Assembly: GCA_902574035.1 (NCBI GenBank)
Contig: CACGMC010000006.1
Span: 1 to 47,077 of the forward strand
Direction of reading: 5' to 3'
DNA length: 47,077 nucleotides
From: an uncultured Pelagibacteraceae bacterium
GTDB taxonomy: Bacteria > Pseudomonadota > Alphaproteobacteria > Pelagibacterales > Pelagibacteraceae
Part shown: positions 1 through 9,339 of the stretch, one piece after another
Layout of the letters: each line of letters starts with the position of its first letter
How positions within the stretch are numbered: the stretch's first letter is position 1
Notes under the pieces: model-generated
The model's input: the letters and a program-made list of their open reading frames with translations, nothing else
Told to the model about the DNA's origin: nothing
The model's database searches: none
Made by a program: the position numbers and the translations under genes

Positions 1-1
1 T

Positions 2-79
2 ATGACCAAAAATTACAAAACAAATGATACAGTCATAAATCTTGATAAAAACCATAAAATAAAATCAATTAATTATTAA
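2..79 (+). CDS. 3' end of an unidentified upstream gene (partial)
   Basis: A frame open from the left edge runs for 25 sense codons and stops with TAA at 77-79. The last A of that stop is the A of the next gene's ATG (TAATG), the coupled junction seen repeatedly in this window. That arrangement is the main reason to read it as the tail of a real gene co-transcribed with the TolC-family gene. The visible tail is polar and Lys/Asn-rich, and I do not recognise the family. A 26-codon open frame can occur by chance in AT-rich DNA, so the call is tentative. Confidence 0.45.
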   Translation: MTKNYKTNDTVINLDKNHKIKSINY

Positions 80-1383
80 TGATAAAATATTTCATAATTA
101 TATTAACTTTTTTAAATTTTAAAATTCTTTTGGCAGAAAATAATGTAATTTTTTTTGTTGAATCAGCTTTAAAAAATAATCCTAAAATTAATGCGGAACG
201 TGAAAACTTAAAAGCTATTAAACAAAATGAAAATATATCAAGAAGTGAATTTTTGCCAAGCCTTACAATTTCTGGCTCTAAATCTAGCACAGAAACTACG
301 AATATAATAAATCAATCTGGCGAGAGATCTGGTGATACCAGCAGAAATACTGAGACAAAAAAAATTTCGGTCGACCAAAAAATTTTTCAAGGTTTCCAAG
401 GTTTCAATAATTTTAAAAAATCGAGACTAGAGTTTGAAAAAGCAAAAAATAACTATAAACAAGTTGAACAAGATACTATTTTAAATTCAGTTTCTACTTA
501 TTATGATTTGATTTTTAAAAATCAAAGCAAGGATTTCAATTCAGCAAATGTCGACTTGTTTGAGCGTCAAGTAGAATCTGATAGATCTAGACTTCAAAAA
601 GGGGAAATCAGTTTGACGGACTTAGCGCAGTCCGAGTCTTCTTTGGCTGGCGCTCAAGCGTCTTTTATCAAAGCAGATTCTGAGTATATTTCAGCTATAG
701 CTGAATTCGAGAGAGTTAATAGAATTAAAGCCCCAAGGGACTTAATCGATAATTTTGAAATTTCATTTAAAATGCCTCTAAGTTTAAAAGAAGCTCTTGA
801 ACTGTCAAATTTAAATAATCCAAGTCTTGCTATAGCTAGGATTAATTTAGCTATTTCAGAAAAAGAGTTAAATGTTGAAAAGGCAAGACTTTCCCCTTCT
901 GCAACACTTAATTACTCTAAAACCGAAAATACAGATTTAAACGCTACAATAGACGAAGATGAAGAAGAAACTGTAAAAGCAACTATTTCATGGCCAATTA
1001 TAAAAGGGGGTAAAAATTTTTCTTCAATTAAAAAATTTAAACATAAAAAAGAGAAAAATGCCCTTTTGCTAGAAGATAAAGAGAATGAAATTAAAACACA
1101 AACAGCTACTGCTTGGTCCTTTTTTCAATCTGCTGAAAGTGTTTTAGCCTCTACAGAAGCTCAGCTTAGAGCAGCTGAAATTGCCAATGAAGGTATAACT
1201 TTAGAATATGACTCAGGAAATACAAGAACCACTCTTGAGGTTATTCAATCTAGAAGCCTGCTTTTAGAGGCTAGAATATCCAATGCTGAAGCAAAAAAAG
1301 ATTTTATAATTTCTAAAATGAGATTGCTGATGCAAGTTGGAGGACTAGATCTCAATTCATTTAAATACCCTAATAATCAATAA
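79..1383 (+). CDS. tolC: TolC-family outer membrane efflux protein
   Basis: Outer-membrane channel component of type I secretion or multidrug efflux; it would form the trimeric barrel and periplasmic tunnel that joins an inner-membrane pump and adaptor. The 434-residue protein begins with a hydrophobic signal peptide that probably ends at the LLA near residue 19. The rest is rich in Gln, Asn, Ser and charged helices, with two OEP-type helical repeats (roughly residues 25-215 and 220-425) as expected of the family. Helix segments such as AQSESSLAGAQA and VIQSRSLLLEARIS are typical of TolC coiled-coil hairpins. Its start overlaps the stop of the preceding frame. No pump or adaptor gene is next to it, so the partner is unknown; the RND protein at 18485-20962 is not linked. 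Confidence 0.88.
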   Translation: MIKYFIIILTFLNFKILLAENNVIFFVESALKNNPKINAERENLKAIKQNENISRSEFLPSLTISGSKSSTETTNIINQSGERSGDTSRNTETKKISVDQKIFQGFQGFNNFKKSRLEFEKAKNNYKQVEQDTILNSVSTYYDLIFKNQSKDFNSANVDLFERQVESDRSRLQKGEISLTDLAQSESSLAGAQASFIKADSEYISAIAEFERVNRIKAPRDLIDNFEISFKMPLSLKEALELSNLNNPSLAIARINLAISEKELNVEKARLSPSATLNYSKTENTDLNATIDEDEEETVKATISWPIIKGGKNFSSIKKFKHKKEKNALLLEDKENEIKTQTATAWSFFQSAESVLASTEAQLRAAEIANEGITLEYDSGNTRTTLEVIQSRSLLLEARISNAEAKKDFIISKMRLLMQVGGLDLNSFKYPNNQ

Positions 1384-1413
1384 AAACTTATATTTTTATT
1401 TACTTGATAAAAA

Positions 1414-1432
1414 GAACAAAATGTGTACATTT
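1414..1432. promoter_or_regulatory. Possible operator upstream of recA
   Basis: The 83-base gap before recA contains GAAC-N7-GTAC at 1414-1428. This is one base away from the inverse of the alphaproteobacterial LexA box (GTTC-N7-GTTC, read on the other strand as GAAC-N7-GAAC). Overlapping it is a short dyad, AAATG-N4-CATTT, at 1419-1432. Both lie 35-50 bases before the recA start, where a repressor could act. Short matches like these are common by chance and I cannot see whether this genome encodes LexA, so this is a weak candidate. Confidence 0.25.
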
Positions 1433-1466
1433 ATGTTAACGATTCGAACAATAAAAAGGATATAAA

Positions 1467-2567
1467 ATGACAAAAAATAATTTAAAAGTTGTTAAACCAG
1501 ATAGTAAAAAAACCCAAGAAATTAAGGAAAAAAACAAGTCTTTAGAAGCTGCGATTAGTCAAATTGATCAAAACTTCGGTAAAGGCTCAGTAATGAGACT
1601 TGGCCAACAAGAAGCTTTAGACGTAGAAGCAATCTCGACTGGTTCTTTAAGCCTAGATTTAGCATTAGGCATCGGAGGATTGCCAAAAGGAAGAATAATA
1701 GAAATTTACGGCCCAGAGTCTTCTGGTAAAACAACCTTAGCTTTACAGGTAGTAGCTGAGGCTCAAAAAGCCGGAGGAATATGTGCTTTTGTTGATGCTG
1801 AGCATGCAATGGATCCCGCTTATGCAAAAAAGCTAGGAGTTAAAACTGATGAATTACTAATTTCTCAACCTGATACAGGTGAGCAAGCTTTAGAAATAAC
1901 TGACACCTTAATTAAATCAGGTTCTGTCTCAGTGCTTGTAGTAGACTCGGTAGCAGCATTAACACCGAAAGCAGAATTAGAAGGTGAAATGGGAGATCAC
2001 CATGTAGGCTTGCAATCAAGACTTATGAGCCAGGCGCTAAGAAAAATTACTGGTTCTGTAGCAAAGTCAAACACGATGGTAATTTTCATTAACCAAATTA
2101 GAATGAAAATCGGAGTTATGTTTGGAAACCCGGAAACTACATCGGGCGGAAATGCATTAAAATTTTATTCTTCTGTTAGAATGGACATTAGAAGAATTGG
2201 TGCCATAAAAGACAAAGATCAAATCATTGGAAACACGACTAGAGTGAAAGTTATCAAAAATAAGGTAGCTCCTCCTTTTAAGGTTGTAGAGTTCGATTTG
2301 ATGTACGGCAAAGGTATCAGTAAAAATGGTGAATTAATCGACCTAGGCGCTAAAGCAGACATCATCGAGAAGTCAGGTGCTTGGTATGCATACAAAGGTG
2401 AAAAAATTGGTCAAGGAAAAGAGAATGCCAAATTATATTTGGAAAAAAATCCTAATGTTGCTGAAGAAATCGAAAAAGCCGTAAGAGAAAAGGCTAGAGC
2501 AATAACTAAAGAGCTTGAAGGCAATCCTTCACCTAAAGAAAAGATTAGCAAAGACGAGGAAAAATAG
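1467..2567 (+). CDS. recA: Recombinase RecA
   Basis: RecA forms filaments on single-stranded DNA, drives homologous pairing and strand exchange in recombinational repair, and acts as co-protease for LexA where LexA exists. The 366-residue protein has the Walker A loop GPESSGKTT at residues 82-90, the Walker B-like segment [11 protein letters not shown], the DNA-binding loop context [20 protein letters not shown], and [20 protein letters not shown]. The N-terminus is about 16 residues longer than the E. coli protein, and the C-terminal tail is short and charged. The ATG is preceded by an AAGGA ribosome-binding site at 1456-1460. A strong intrinsic terminator follows directly, so the gene appears to be transcribed alone or with upstream tolC. 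Confidence 0.99.
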   Translation: MTKNNLKVVKPDSKKTQEIKEKNKSLEAAISQIDQNFGKGSVMRLGQQEALDVEAISTGSLSLDLALGIGGLPKGRIIEIYGPESSGKTTLALQVVAEAQKAGGICAFVDAEHAMDPAYAKKLGVKTDELLISQPDTGEQALEITDTLIKSGSVSVLVVDSVAALTPKAELEGEMGDHHVGLQSRLMSQALRKITGSVAKSNTMVIFINQIRMKIGVMFGNPETTSGGNALKFYSSVRMDIRRIGAIKDKDQIIGNTTRVKVIKNKVAPPFKVVEFDLMYGKGISKNGELIDLGAKADIIEKSGAWYAYKGEKIGQGKENAKLYLEKNPNVAEEIEKAVREKARAITKELEGNPSPKEKISKDEEK

Positions 2568-2574
2568 TCATCTT

Positions 2575-2607
2575 AAAATTAAGGGGGTCATCGACCCCCT
2601 AATTTTT
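2575..2607 (+). terminator. Rho-independent terminator after recA
   Basis: A perfect 8-bp stem, AGGGGGTC / GACCCCCT with a 3-base ATC loop (2582-2600), is extended below by AAAATT/AATTTT after a one-base bulge. It is followed by a T-rich run at 2603-2607 and beyond. It lies 8 bases after the recA stop. The GC-rich stem stands out sharply from the surrounding AT-rich DNA. It is the only textbook intrinsic terminator I can see in the window. Confidence 0.9.
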
Positions 2608-2627
2608 GTTTCCCATGAAATTTTAAA

Positions 2628-2656
2628 CAACTAAAAATTGAATCAACTAAAAATTG
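2628..2656. repeat. Tandem 13-bp direct repeat upstream of the aldehyde dehydrogenase gene
   Basis: CAACTAAAAATTG occurs at 2628-2640 and again, identically, at 2644-2656, giving a 16-base period. It lies between the recA terminator and the aldehyde dehydrogenase start (80-108 bases upstream of the ATG). Such iterons could be a tandem binding site for an activator or repressor. A simple local duplication is the alternative. I could not place a convincing -35/-10 pair with certainty in this gap. Confidence 0.6.
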
Positions 2657-2724
2657 TATTTGAAAATAATTATCAGTTAAGTCTGTACAAAGTTGTCAAT
2701 TTTGGGTTTAATTAGTAAATTAAC

Positions 2725-2731
2725 AAGGAGG
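2725..2731 (+). promoter_or_regulatory. Strong Shine-Dalgarno site of the aldehyde dehydrogenase gene
   Basis: AAGGAGG lies four bases before the ATG at 2736. It is the best ribosome-binding site in the window. Most other genes here have only an A-rich leader or a weak GGA, so this suggests the protein is made at a high level. Confidence 0.8.
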
Positions 2732-2735
2732 GGAA

Positions 2736-4289
2736 ATGAGCACACAACAAGCAAAAAGCTCGAAAGTGTCAGCAGCTCTAGATACCTCTCATTTAAAGGT
2801 TAAATTTCCATTTAAAGCAAAGTACGGCAACTATATAAATGGTAAATTTGTTGAACCTAAGTCGGGAAAATATTTTGACAATCCTAGCCCGATTTCTAAT
2901 GAGATAATCTGTTCTGTAGCACGTTCAAATGAAAAAGATGTGGAAGCAGCATTGGATGCGGCTCACGCAGCTTTTAAAGAGTGGGGAAAAACAGACATCA
3001 CTACGAGATCAAATATCTTGTATAAAATAGCTGATGTATTAGAAAAAAATCTAAATTTATTAGCAACAGCTGAATGTTTAGATAATGGTAAACCTATTAG
3101 GGAATGTATGGCAGCAGATCTGCCTTTGGTGATTGATCACTGGAGATATTTTGCTGGAGTAATCAGAGCAGAAGAAGGCTCTGTGGCTGAAATAAGCAAT
3201 TCTCAATATTCATATAATATACCTGAACCTTTAGGAGTAGTTGGTCAAATAGTTCCATGGAACTTTCCATTATTAATGGCGACATGGAAATTAGCACCAG
3301 CTTTAGCGGCAGGTAATTGTTCGGTTTTAAAACCAGCTGAACAAACACCAGCATCAATTATGGTTATGATGGAACTTATTGGAGATTTATTACCTCCTGG
3401 AGTAGTTAACATCGTAAGTGGTTTCGGATTAGAGGCAGGAAAACCTTTAGCGTCATCAAAAAGAGTAGCTAAAGTTGCTTTTACTGGAGAAACGACAACT
3501 GGTAGATTGATAATGCAATATGCTGCTCAAAACATAATTCCAATAACATTGGAATTAGGCGGTAAATCTCCAAACATTTTCTTTGAAGACATTATGGAAA
3601 AAGATGATGATTTCTTAGATAAATGTGTTGAAGGTTTTGTAATGTTCAACTTAAATCAGGGCGAAGTTTGTACCTGCCCAAGTAGAGCGTTAGTTCAAGA
3701 ATCTATCTATGATAAATTCATGGAAAAATGTATAAAAAGAACTAAAGCAGTTGTTCAAGACAATCCTTTAAAAATGGAAACTATGATCGGAGCACAAGCT
3801 TCTGTAGAGCAAGTTGAGAAGATTAAATCATACCTTGATCTTGGGAAAAAAGAGGGTGCTAAGGTTCTTACTGGGGGATCTCAGGCTAAATTAAATAGTG
3901 GATTGGAAAAAGGAAACTACATTCAACCAACTATTTTTGAAGCTAAAAATAACATGAGAATTTCTCAAGAAGAAATTTTTGGACCGGTCGTTTCTGTAAT
4001 TAAGTTTAAAGATGAAGCAGATGCGTTAAGAATAGCAAATGATACTCTTTACGGTTTAGGCGCAGGTGTCTGGACTCGAAATGGGAATATTGCTTATAGA
4101 ATGGGAAGAGCAATTCAAGCAGGTATAGTGTGGACTAATTGTTATCATGCATATCCAGCTCATTCACCATTTGGTGGCTATAAACAATCAGGTGTAGGTA
4201 GAGAGACTCATAAAATGATGTTAAATCATTATAGACAAAACAAGAACTTACACGTTTCTTATGCTGAGAAAAAATTGGGCTTCTTTTAA
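2736..4289 (+). CDS. NAD(P)-dependent aldehyde dehydrogenase (AldB/AcoD/ExaC type)
   Basis: Oxidises an aldehyde to the carboxylate with NAD(P)+; its relatives act on acetaldehyde and other short-chain aldehydes in the cytoplasm. The 517-residue protein has the ALDH N-terminal signature region ([17 protein letters not shown]), the [21 protein letters not shown] cofactor segment, the catalytic-Glu motif LELGGKSPN, and the nucleophile in GEVCTCPSR with Cys312 (Cys314 follows). EIFGPVVSV and [13 protein letters not shown] are also present. The paired-Cys active site and the adjacent DUF779 gene are typical of the AldB/AcoD/ExaC branch. The exact substrate cannot be read from the sequence. The gene has a very strong ribosome-binding site, a 13-bp direct repeat upstream and a hairpin just after its stop. 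Confidence 0.95.
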   Translation: MSTQQAKSSKVSAALDTSHLKVKFPFKAKYGNYINGKFVEPKSGKYFDNPSPISNEIICSVARSNEKDVEAALDAAHAAFKEWGKTDITTRSNILYKIADVLEKNLNLLATAECLDNGKPIRECMAADLPLVIDHWRYFAGVIRAEEGSVAEISNSQYSYNIPEPLGVVGQIVPWNFPLLMATWKLAPALAAGNCSVLKPAEQTPASIMVMMELIGDLLPPGVVNIVSGFGLEAGKPLASSKRVAKVAFTGETTTGRLIMQYAAQNIIPITLELGGKSPNIFFEDIMEKDDDFLDKCVEGFVMFNLNQGEVCTCPSRALVQESIYDKFMEKCIKRTKAVVQDNPLKMETMIGAQASVEQVEKIKSYLDLGKKEGAKVLTGGSQAKLNSGLEKGNYIQPTIFEAKNNMRISQEEIFGPVVSVIKFKDEADALRIANDTLYGLGAGVWTRNGNIAYRMGRAIQAGIVWTNCYHAYPAHSPFGGYKQSGVGRETHKMMLNHYRQNKNLHVSYAEKKLGFF

Positions 4290-4304
4290 CCAATAATATA
4301 TACT

Positions 4305-4329
4305 GGCCCATGATTCTATATCATGGGCC
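4305..4329 (+). other. Perfect 10-bp RNA hairpin between the aldehyde dehydrogenase and DUF779 genes
   Basis: GGCCCATGAT (4305-4314) and its exact complement ATCATGGGCC (4320-4329) flank a 5-base TCTAT loop. The stem lies 15 bases after the aldehyde dehydrogenase stop. No T-run follows (GTACACAAAAAATG instead), so it does not look like an intrinsic terminator. One ATG (4323-4325) is buried in the right arm, and the likely DUF779 start lies 11 bases after the stem. A 3'-end stabiliser, an RNA-processing site or a translation-control element are the plausible roles. Confidence 0.85.
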
Positions 4330-4340
4330 GTACACAAAAA

Positions 4341-4697
4341 ATGAAAGTATCAGCCACACATGCAGCATTAAGTTTGCTATCTAAATTACAAAAAAAATAT
4401 GGTGAGAAACTAATGTTTCATCAGTCAGGTGGGTGTTGTGATGGCAGCGCTCCAATGTGCTTTAAAGAGGGAGAGTTTCCTTTAGGAGATAACGATGTTA
4501 AATTAGGTGAAATAGGCGGTGTTCCTTTTTATATGAATGGAGATCAATATGAAAAATGGAAACACACTGACTTAACAATAGATGCAGTTAACGGAATTGG
4601 CGGCATGTTTTCATTAGATAATGGAACTGGTCAAAGATTTCTCACAAAATCTGAAATTTGCTTAGTCGTCGACAACGGAAAGCAAAAAACAGGCTAA
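4341..4697 (+). CDS. DUF779 family protein, aldehyde dehydrogenase neighbour
   Basis: A small cytoplasmic protein of 118 residues with no established function. DUF779 members are found beside AldB/AcoD-type aldehyde dehydrogenases, as here, so a supporting role for the dehydrogenase is inferred. The hallmark Cys motif HQSGGCCDGSAPMCF is present (Cys32, Cys33, Cys40), along with EIGGVPFY and GGMFSLDNGTGQRFLT. These cysteines suggest metal binding or redox sensing, but that is not shown. I start at the ATG at 4341, because the family begins with a segment like KVSATHAALSLL. The upstream in-frame ATG at 4323 lies inside a hairpin arm and would add six atypical residues. No clear ribosome-binding site precedes it. 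Confidence 0.88.
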   Translation: MKVSATHAALSLLSKLQKKYGEKLMFHQSGGCCDGSAPMCFKEGEFPLGDNDVKLGEIGGVPFYMNGDQYEKWKHTDLTIDAVNGIGGMFSLDNGTGQRFLTKSEICLVVDNGKQKTG

Positions 4698-4741
4698 TCT
4701 CTTTTATAGACAACCTTAAAAATATCTGTATTTAATAAAGT

Positions 4742-7417
4742 ATGAGCCAAATTTTACTTACAGATGTTAGAAAAAAGTTTTTAGAGTATTTTAAGAAAAA
4801 TAATCATCAAATAGTAGAATCAAGTAATCTTGTGCCTAATAACGATCCGACTTTAATGTTTACTAATTCTGGAATGGTTCAATTTAAAAATGTTTTCACC
4901 GGACTAGAAAAAAGACCATATAATACAGCCACAACATCACAAAAATGTGTAAGAGCAGGAGGAAAACATAATGATCTTGAAAACGTAGGTTACACCCCAA
5001 GACATCATACTTTTTTTGAGATGCTTGGCAATTTTTCATTTGGTGACTACTTTAAAGAGCAAGCAATACATCATGCTTGGAATTTACTAACAAAAGATTT
5101 TAAATTACCTAAAGACAAACTTTCTGTGACTGTTTTTCATGAAGATGATGAATCTTTTAATTTATGGAAAAAAATAGCGGGGCTGAGTGAAAATAAAATA
5201 ATAAGAATTTCAACAGCAGATAACTTTTGGTCGATGGGTGACACCGGACCGTGTGGACCATGTTCTGAAATTTTTTATGATCATGGAGAAAAATTAAAAG
5301 GAGGGCCACCTGGAAGCCCAGAACAAGATGGAGATAGATTTATTGAGATATGGAATCTCGTCTTTATGCAATACGAACAAATTTCTAAAGAAAAAAGAAT
5401 TAATCTTCCTAAACCTTCAGTAGATACAGGCATGGGTCTTGAGAGAATGACCGCTGTACTACAAGGTACACACGACAATTATGAAATAGATCATTTTAAA
5501 AAAATAATGGCATCATCATCAGAAATAACTAAAACTCCAATTAATGAGAAAACTATAGCTAGTCATAGAGTTATAGCTGACCATCTTAGAGCTAGTAGTT
5601 TTTTAATTGCTGAGGGAATTTTGCCTTCAAACGAAGGTCGAGGTTATGTCTTAAGGAGAATAATGCGAAGAGGTATGAGACACGCTCATTCTCTTGGAAG
5701 TAAATCACCGCTTTTTCACAAACTTTTTAATGTTTTGTTAAACGAAATGAAAATTAGTTATCCTGAATTAACAAATGGTAAAGATCTTATTATTGAAACT
5801 CTAAAAAATGAAGAAGAAAAGTTTTCTTCACTTCTTGAAAGAGGAATGAAAATTCTTGATGATAATTTGTCCAAAGTAAAAAATAATATTCTACCAGGTT
5901 CAGTAGCTTTTAAATTATACGACACCTATGGTTTTCCGGTTGACTTAACTGCTGATATTTTACGAACAAAAAATATTAAAGTTGATAGCAGTTCCTTTGA
6001 AAAAGAAATGGAAAAAAGCAAAGCTTTAGCAAGAGCAAACTGGAAAGGATCTGGAGATAAATCTGTTGAAGAAAGATGGTTTAAAATCAGAGAAGAATTA
6101 AAACCAACTGAATTTTTAGGCTATGAATTTGATAAAGCAGAAGGGGTAGTTTTAAAAATATCAAAAGATAATAAATTCGTTGATACTGCAACCAATGGGG
6201 ACAAAATTGAAATAATAACAAATCAGACCCCTTTTTACGGTGAGTCCGGCGGTCAAGTAGGAGATCAAGGTATAATTTATACATCAGAGTGTGAAATAAA
6301 TATTAAAGATACTCAAAAAAAAATGGGAGATCTTTTTGTTCATTATGGAGATATTAAAAAAGGGAAAATTAAAGTAGGACAAAGCGTAAATTTAGAAATA
6401 GATATTGAAAAAAGAAATAATTCAAGAGCAAATCACTCAGCCACGCATTTACTACATGAGTCTTTACGAAGAACTCTTGGAAAACATGTTACTCAAAAGG
6501 GTTCTTTAGTTTCACCTGAGAGATTAAGATTTGATTTTAGTCATAACAAACCAATTGATGAAAGCGAGATGAAAAAAATTAATAAAGTGGTAAACGAAAT
6601 TGTTGATGGCGGTAGCGATGTTCAAACAAGAATCATGACACCAAAAGAAGCAGTAAAATTGGGTGCCCTAGCACTGTTTGGTGAAAAATACGGGGAAGAA
6701 GTGAGAGTGGTATTTATGGGAAAAGAAAATAATAGTTTTTTCTCAACAGAGTTATGTGGTGGTACACATGTAAAAAATACAAAAGATGTTGGAAAATTTA
6801 AAGTTGTAAGTCAGTCGTCAATTGCTTCTGGAGTGCGAAGAGTAGAGGCCTTGAGAGATAAGCAATTGGAGAAATATGAAAACCATTTAAAACAAAACAA
6901 GTCTTTAAAAGAGAAAAATTTAAATGAAGAAATTAAAACAATTAAAAAAGAACTTCAATATCTCAAAATAACACCAGATTACAGGGATCAATTAAATTTA
7001 TCTGAGAACCTAAAAAATTTAAGCAAACAATTGAGTTTGGTAAGAATTGAAAATATCAAAAAAGATAAAAGTAAAAATATAATTAAAGAGAGACAAATTG
7101 GTAAAATAAAGATAAGAGAACAACTTTTAAAAGACTTCCCACCAAAAGAACTAAGGGGAATAATTGATCAAGGCAAGAAAGAAATTAAATCAGGAATTAT
7201 AATTTGTATTTCAACTTTTGAGGATAAAGTTGGCGTAGCCGTGGGTGTTTCAAAAGATCTTACCTCAAAGTATGACGCAGTTAACTTGGTAAAAATCGCA
7301 TCTGAAACTCTAGGCGGAAAAGGTGGTGGAGGGCGAAAAGATTTTGCTCAAGCAGGAGGAGTAGACAAGGATAAAGTTGAGAAAGCTTTTAAAGAGATAT
7401 CAAAAAAAATTAATTAA
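4742..7417 (+). CDS. alaS: Alanine-tRNA ligase
   Basis: Charges tRNA(Ala) with alanine in the cytoplasm and hydrolyses mischarged Ser/Gly-tRNA(Ala). The 891-residue protein has the class II catalytic core at the N-terminus ([42 protein letters not shown]). The editing domain carries zinc/catalytic residues in HSATHLLH (His565, His569) and CGGTH (Cys672). A C-Ala/DHHA1-type tail ends in [18 protein letters not shown]. The length is normal for bacteria. Its stop is fused in antisense with that of icd: the two genes overlap by 8 bases in the palindrome TTAATTAA, leaving no room for a separate terminator. Confidence 0.99.
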   Translation: MSQILLTDVRKKFLEYFKKNNHQIVESSNLVPNNDPTLMFTNSGMVQFKNVFTGLEKRPYNTATTSQKCVRAGGKHNDLENVGYTPRHHTFFEMLGNFSFGDYFKEQAIHHAWNLLTKDFKLPKDKLSVTVFHEDDESFNLWKKIAGLSENKIIRISTADNFWSMGDTGPCGPCSEIFYDHGEKLKGGPPGSPEQDGDRFIEIWNLVFMQYEQISKEKRINLPKPSVDTGMGLERMTAVLQGTHDNYEIDHFKKIMASSSEITKTPINEKTIASHRVIADHLRASSFLIAEGILPSNEGRGYVLRRIMRRGMRHAHSLGSKSPLFHKLFNVLLNEMKISYPELTNGKDLIIETLKNEEEKFSSLLERGMKILDDNLSKVKNNILPGSVAFKLYDTYGFPVDLTADILRTKNIKVDSSSFEKEMEKSKALARANWKGSGDKSVEERWFKIREELKPTEFLGYEFDKAEGVVLKISKDNKFVDTATNGDKIEIITNQTPFYGESGGQVGDQGIIYTSECEINIKDTQKKMGDLFVHYGDIKKGKIKVGQSVNLEIDIEKRNNSRANHSATHLLHESLRRTLGKHVTQKGSLVSPERLRFDFSHNKPIDESEMKKINKVVNEIVDGGSDVQTRIMTPKEAVKLGALALFGEKYGEEVRVVFMGKENNSFFSTELCGGTHVKNTKDVGKFKVVSQSSIASGVRRVEALRDKQLEKYENHLKQNKSLKEKNLNEEIKTIKKELQYLKITPDYRDQLNLSENLKNLSKQLSLVRIENIKKDKSKNIIKERQIGKIKIREQLLKDFPPKELRGIIDQGKKEIKSGIIICISTFEDKVGVAVGVSKDLTSKYDAVNLVKIASETLGGKGGGGRKDFAQAGGVDKDKVEKAFKEISKKIN

Positions 7418-8624
7418 GCTTTTTTTTTAGATTACTATCTATAGCTTCTAAAAACTGATTAGTAGTTAAATACTTTGTAGATTTATCGATCAATATTGCT
7501 AAATCTTTTGTCATTGAACCACTCTCAACTGTATTAATACAGACTTCTTCTAAACTTTTAGAAAATTTGATTAATTCATTATTATTATCAAGCTTTCCTC
7601 TATGTGCTAAACCTCTAGTCCAAGCAAATATAGATGCAATTGGATTCGTCGATGTTTCTTTTCCTTGTTGATGCATCCTATAATGCCTAGTCACTGTGCC
7701 GTGTGCTGCTTCTGATTCTACTGTCTTTCCATCAGGTGTCATTAAAATACTAGTCATTAATCCTAAAGAACCAAACCCTTGCGCAACAGTGTCAGACTGA
7801 ACATCTCCATCGTAATTTTTACAAGCCCATACGTATCCACCATTCCATTTTATTGCACATGCTACCATATCGTCTATTAATCTGTGTTCGTAAGTTAACT
7901 TTGCTTTTTGAAATTTTTCTTTGAATTGTTTATCAAAAACTTCTTGAAACAAGTCCTTAAATCTTCCGTCGTAACCTTTTAAAATTGTATTTTTTGTTGA
8001 CATGTAAACTGGATAATTTCTTTGAAGACCGTAATTCATACAAGCTCTTGCGAAATCTTTTATTGAATCATCTAAATTATACATTGATAAAGCAACACCT
8101 GAGCTTGGGAAATTAAATACTTCAAATTCTTTTTTTTGTTTTCCATCAGCAGATGTCCATTTCATTTCTAACTTTCCTTTTCCTGGAACAAGAAAATCTG
8201 TTGCTTTGTATTGATCTCCAAAAGCATGCCTGCCAATAATAATTGGATTAGTCCATCCTGGAACTAGCTTAGGTACATTTTTACAAATAATTGGCTCTCT
8301 AAAAACGGTACCACCAAGTATGTTTCGAATTGTACCATTGGGCGATCTCCACATTTTTTTTAATTTAAACTCTTCTACTCTTGCCTCATCAGGAGTGATA
8401 GTCGCACATTTAATACCTACCCCAAATTCTTTAATTGCATTTGCACAATCAACAGTTATTTGATCAGAGGTTTTGTCTCTACTTTCTATTCCTAGATCAA
8501 AATATTTGATATCTAATTCAAGATAGGGCTCAATAAGTTTCTTTTTAATAAATGACCATATTATTCTGGTCATTTCGTCACCATCTAGCTCAACAATTGG
8601 ATTTTTAACCTTAATTTTTGCCAT
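7410..8624 (-). CDS. icd: Isocitrate dehydrogenase, NADP-dependent
   Basis: Converts isocitrate to 2-oxoglutarate and CO2 in the TCA cycle, producing NADPH. At 404 residues it matches the homodimeric, eukaryote-like subfamily, which alphaproteobacteria commonly have, rather than the E. coli type. Visible features are [13 protein letters not shown] at the N-terminus, the substrate-binding [18 protein letters not shown] segment, [24 protein letters not shown] with metal-binding Asp residues, and [12 protein letters not shown], which contacts the nucleotide. The gene converges on alaS with an 8-base overlap. It is divergent from psd, with which it shares a short promoter region. Confidence 0.98.
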   Translation of the reverse strand: MAKIKVKNPIVELDGDEMTRIIWSFIKKKLIEPYLELDIKYFDLGIESRDKTSDQITVDCANAIKEFGVGIKCATITPDEARVEEFKLKKMWRSPNGTIRNILGGTVFREPIICKNVPKLVPGWTNPIIIGRHAFGDQYKATDFLVPGKGKLEMKWTSADGKQKKEFEVFNFPSSGVALSMYNLDDSIKDFARACMNYGLQRNYPVYMSTKNTILKGYDGRFKDLFQEVFDKQFKEKFQKAKLTYEHRLIDDMVACAIKWNGGYVWACKNYDGDVQSDTVAQGFGSLGLMTSILMTPDGKTVESEAAHGTVTRHYRMHQQGKETSTNPIASIFAWTRGLAHRGKLDNNNELIKFSKSLEEVCINTVESGSMTKDLAILIDKSTKYLTTNQFLEAIDSNLKKKLN

Positions 8625-8649
8625 AAAAATAATTTGATTATGTGAGATT

Positions 8650-8676
8650 TTTATACATATTAGTGGAAATTATCAA
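8650..8676 (-). promoter_or_regulatory. Candidate sigma-70-type promoter of icd
   Basis: Read on the minus strand, TTGATA (8671-8676) and TATAAA (8650-8655) are separated by 15 bases. This would start transcription about 20 bases before the icd ATG. The elements are close to consensus, but the spacing is shorter than the usual 16-18 bases and the region is very AT-rich. Confidence 0.35.
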
Positions 8677-8691
8677 ACTTTATTGACAATT

Positions 8692-9339
8692 ATGATGGAC
8701 AACATTTTTCCAAAATTACATAAAGAGGGCTATAAATTTTTAGCCATTTCAATAATTTTAACCTTTATTGTTTGGCTTTTCTCAAATTTTCTAACATTCG
8801 TAATGTTGTTAATAACAGTATGGGTTTACTATTTTTTTAGAGACCCTGATAGAGTAGCTATTAACGACAATTCCTATTTAGTTAGTCCTGCTGACGGACT
8901 GGTTACTGACATTTCTGAAATCAACGGTCCAGAAGAATTAGGATTAGAAAATAATAAGTACACAAGAATAAGTATATTTATGAATGTATTTAATTGCCAC
9001 GTTAATAGAACTCCGATCGAAGGAATAGTAGAGGAAATTTTTTATAAGCCGGGAAAATTTTTTAATGCCTCATTAGATAAAGCAAGCAAAGAAAACGAAA
9101 GAAACTACTATAAAATTTTGTCTACAAAAGGGGAAGAGATTATCATAGTTCAAATTGCTGGATTAATTGCGAGAAGAATTGTTTGTGAAGTAAGTAAAGA
9201 ACAAAATCTAAAACAAGGCGATAGAATTGGTATGATTAGATTTGGTAGTAGAGTAGATCTTTTTTTTCAAAATAAAAAGATATTAGCTAAACTTGGACAA
9301 AACGTCGTTGCGGGAGAAAGTTTATTAGCAAAAGAATAA
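8692..9339 (+). CDS. psd: Phosphatidylserine decarboxylase proenzyme
   Basis: Makes phosphatidylethanolamine by decarboxylating phosphatidylserine at the inner membrane. Of the short form (215 residues here) with two hydrophobic segments near residues 16-36 and 36-48. The proenzyme cleaves itself within FGSRVD, between Gly185 and Ser186, and the serine becomes the pyruvoyl group. Conserved SPADG and NCHVNRTP supply the Asp/His residues of the self-cleaving site. I start at the ATG at 8692; an in-frame TTG at 8683 is less likely, and ATG 8695 is possible. It is directly coupled to pssA (TAATG), which makes its substrate. Confidence 0.97.
   Translation: MMDNIFPKLHKEGYKFLAISIILTFIVWLFSNFLTFVMLLITVWVYYFFRDPDRVAINDNSYLVSPADGLVTDISEINGPEELGLENNKYTRISIFMNVFNCHVNRTPIEGIVEEIFYKPGKFFNASLDKASKENERNYYKILSTKGEEIIIVQIAGLIARRIVCEVSKEQNLKQGDRIGMIRFGSRVDLFFQNKKILAKLGQNVVAGESLLAKE

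Noticed and set aside
2693-2721. TTGTCA-N17-TAAATT as the aldehyde dehydrogenase promoter
   Set aside because: Transcription from it would start within the Shine-Dalgarno sequence at 2725-2731 and so remove it; a promoter further upstream is more likely.
2608-2735. Gap upstream of the aldehyde dehydrogenase checked for a tRNA, small RNA or riboswitch
   Set aside because: No cloverleaf, no conserved riboswitch core and no strong fold could be seen; only the tandem 13-bp repeat and the ribosome-binding site stand out.
4323-4325. ATG at 4323 as the start of the DUF779 gene
   Set aside because: It is inside the right arm of a 10-bp hairpin and would add six residues not expected for the family. 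The ATG at 4341 matches the usual N-terminus.
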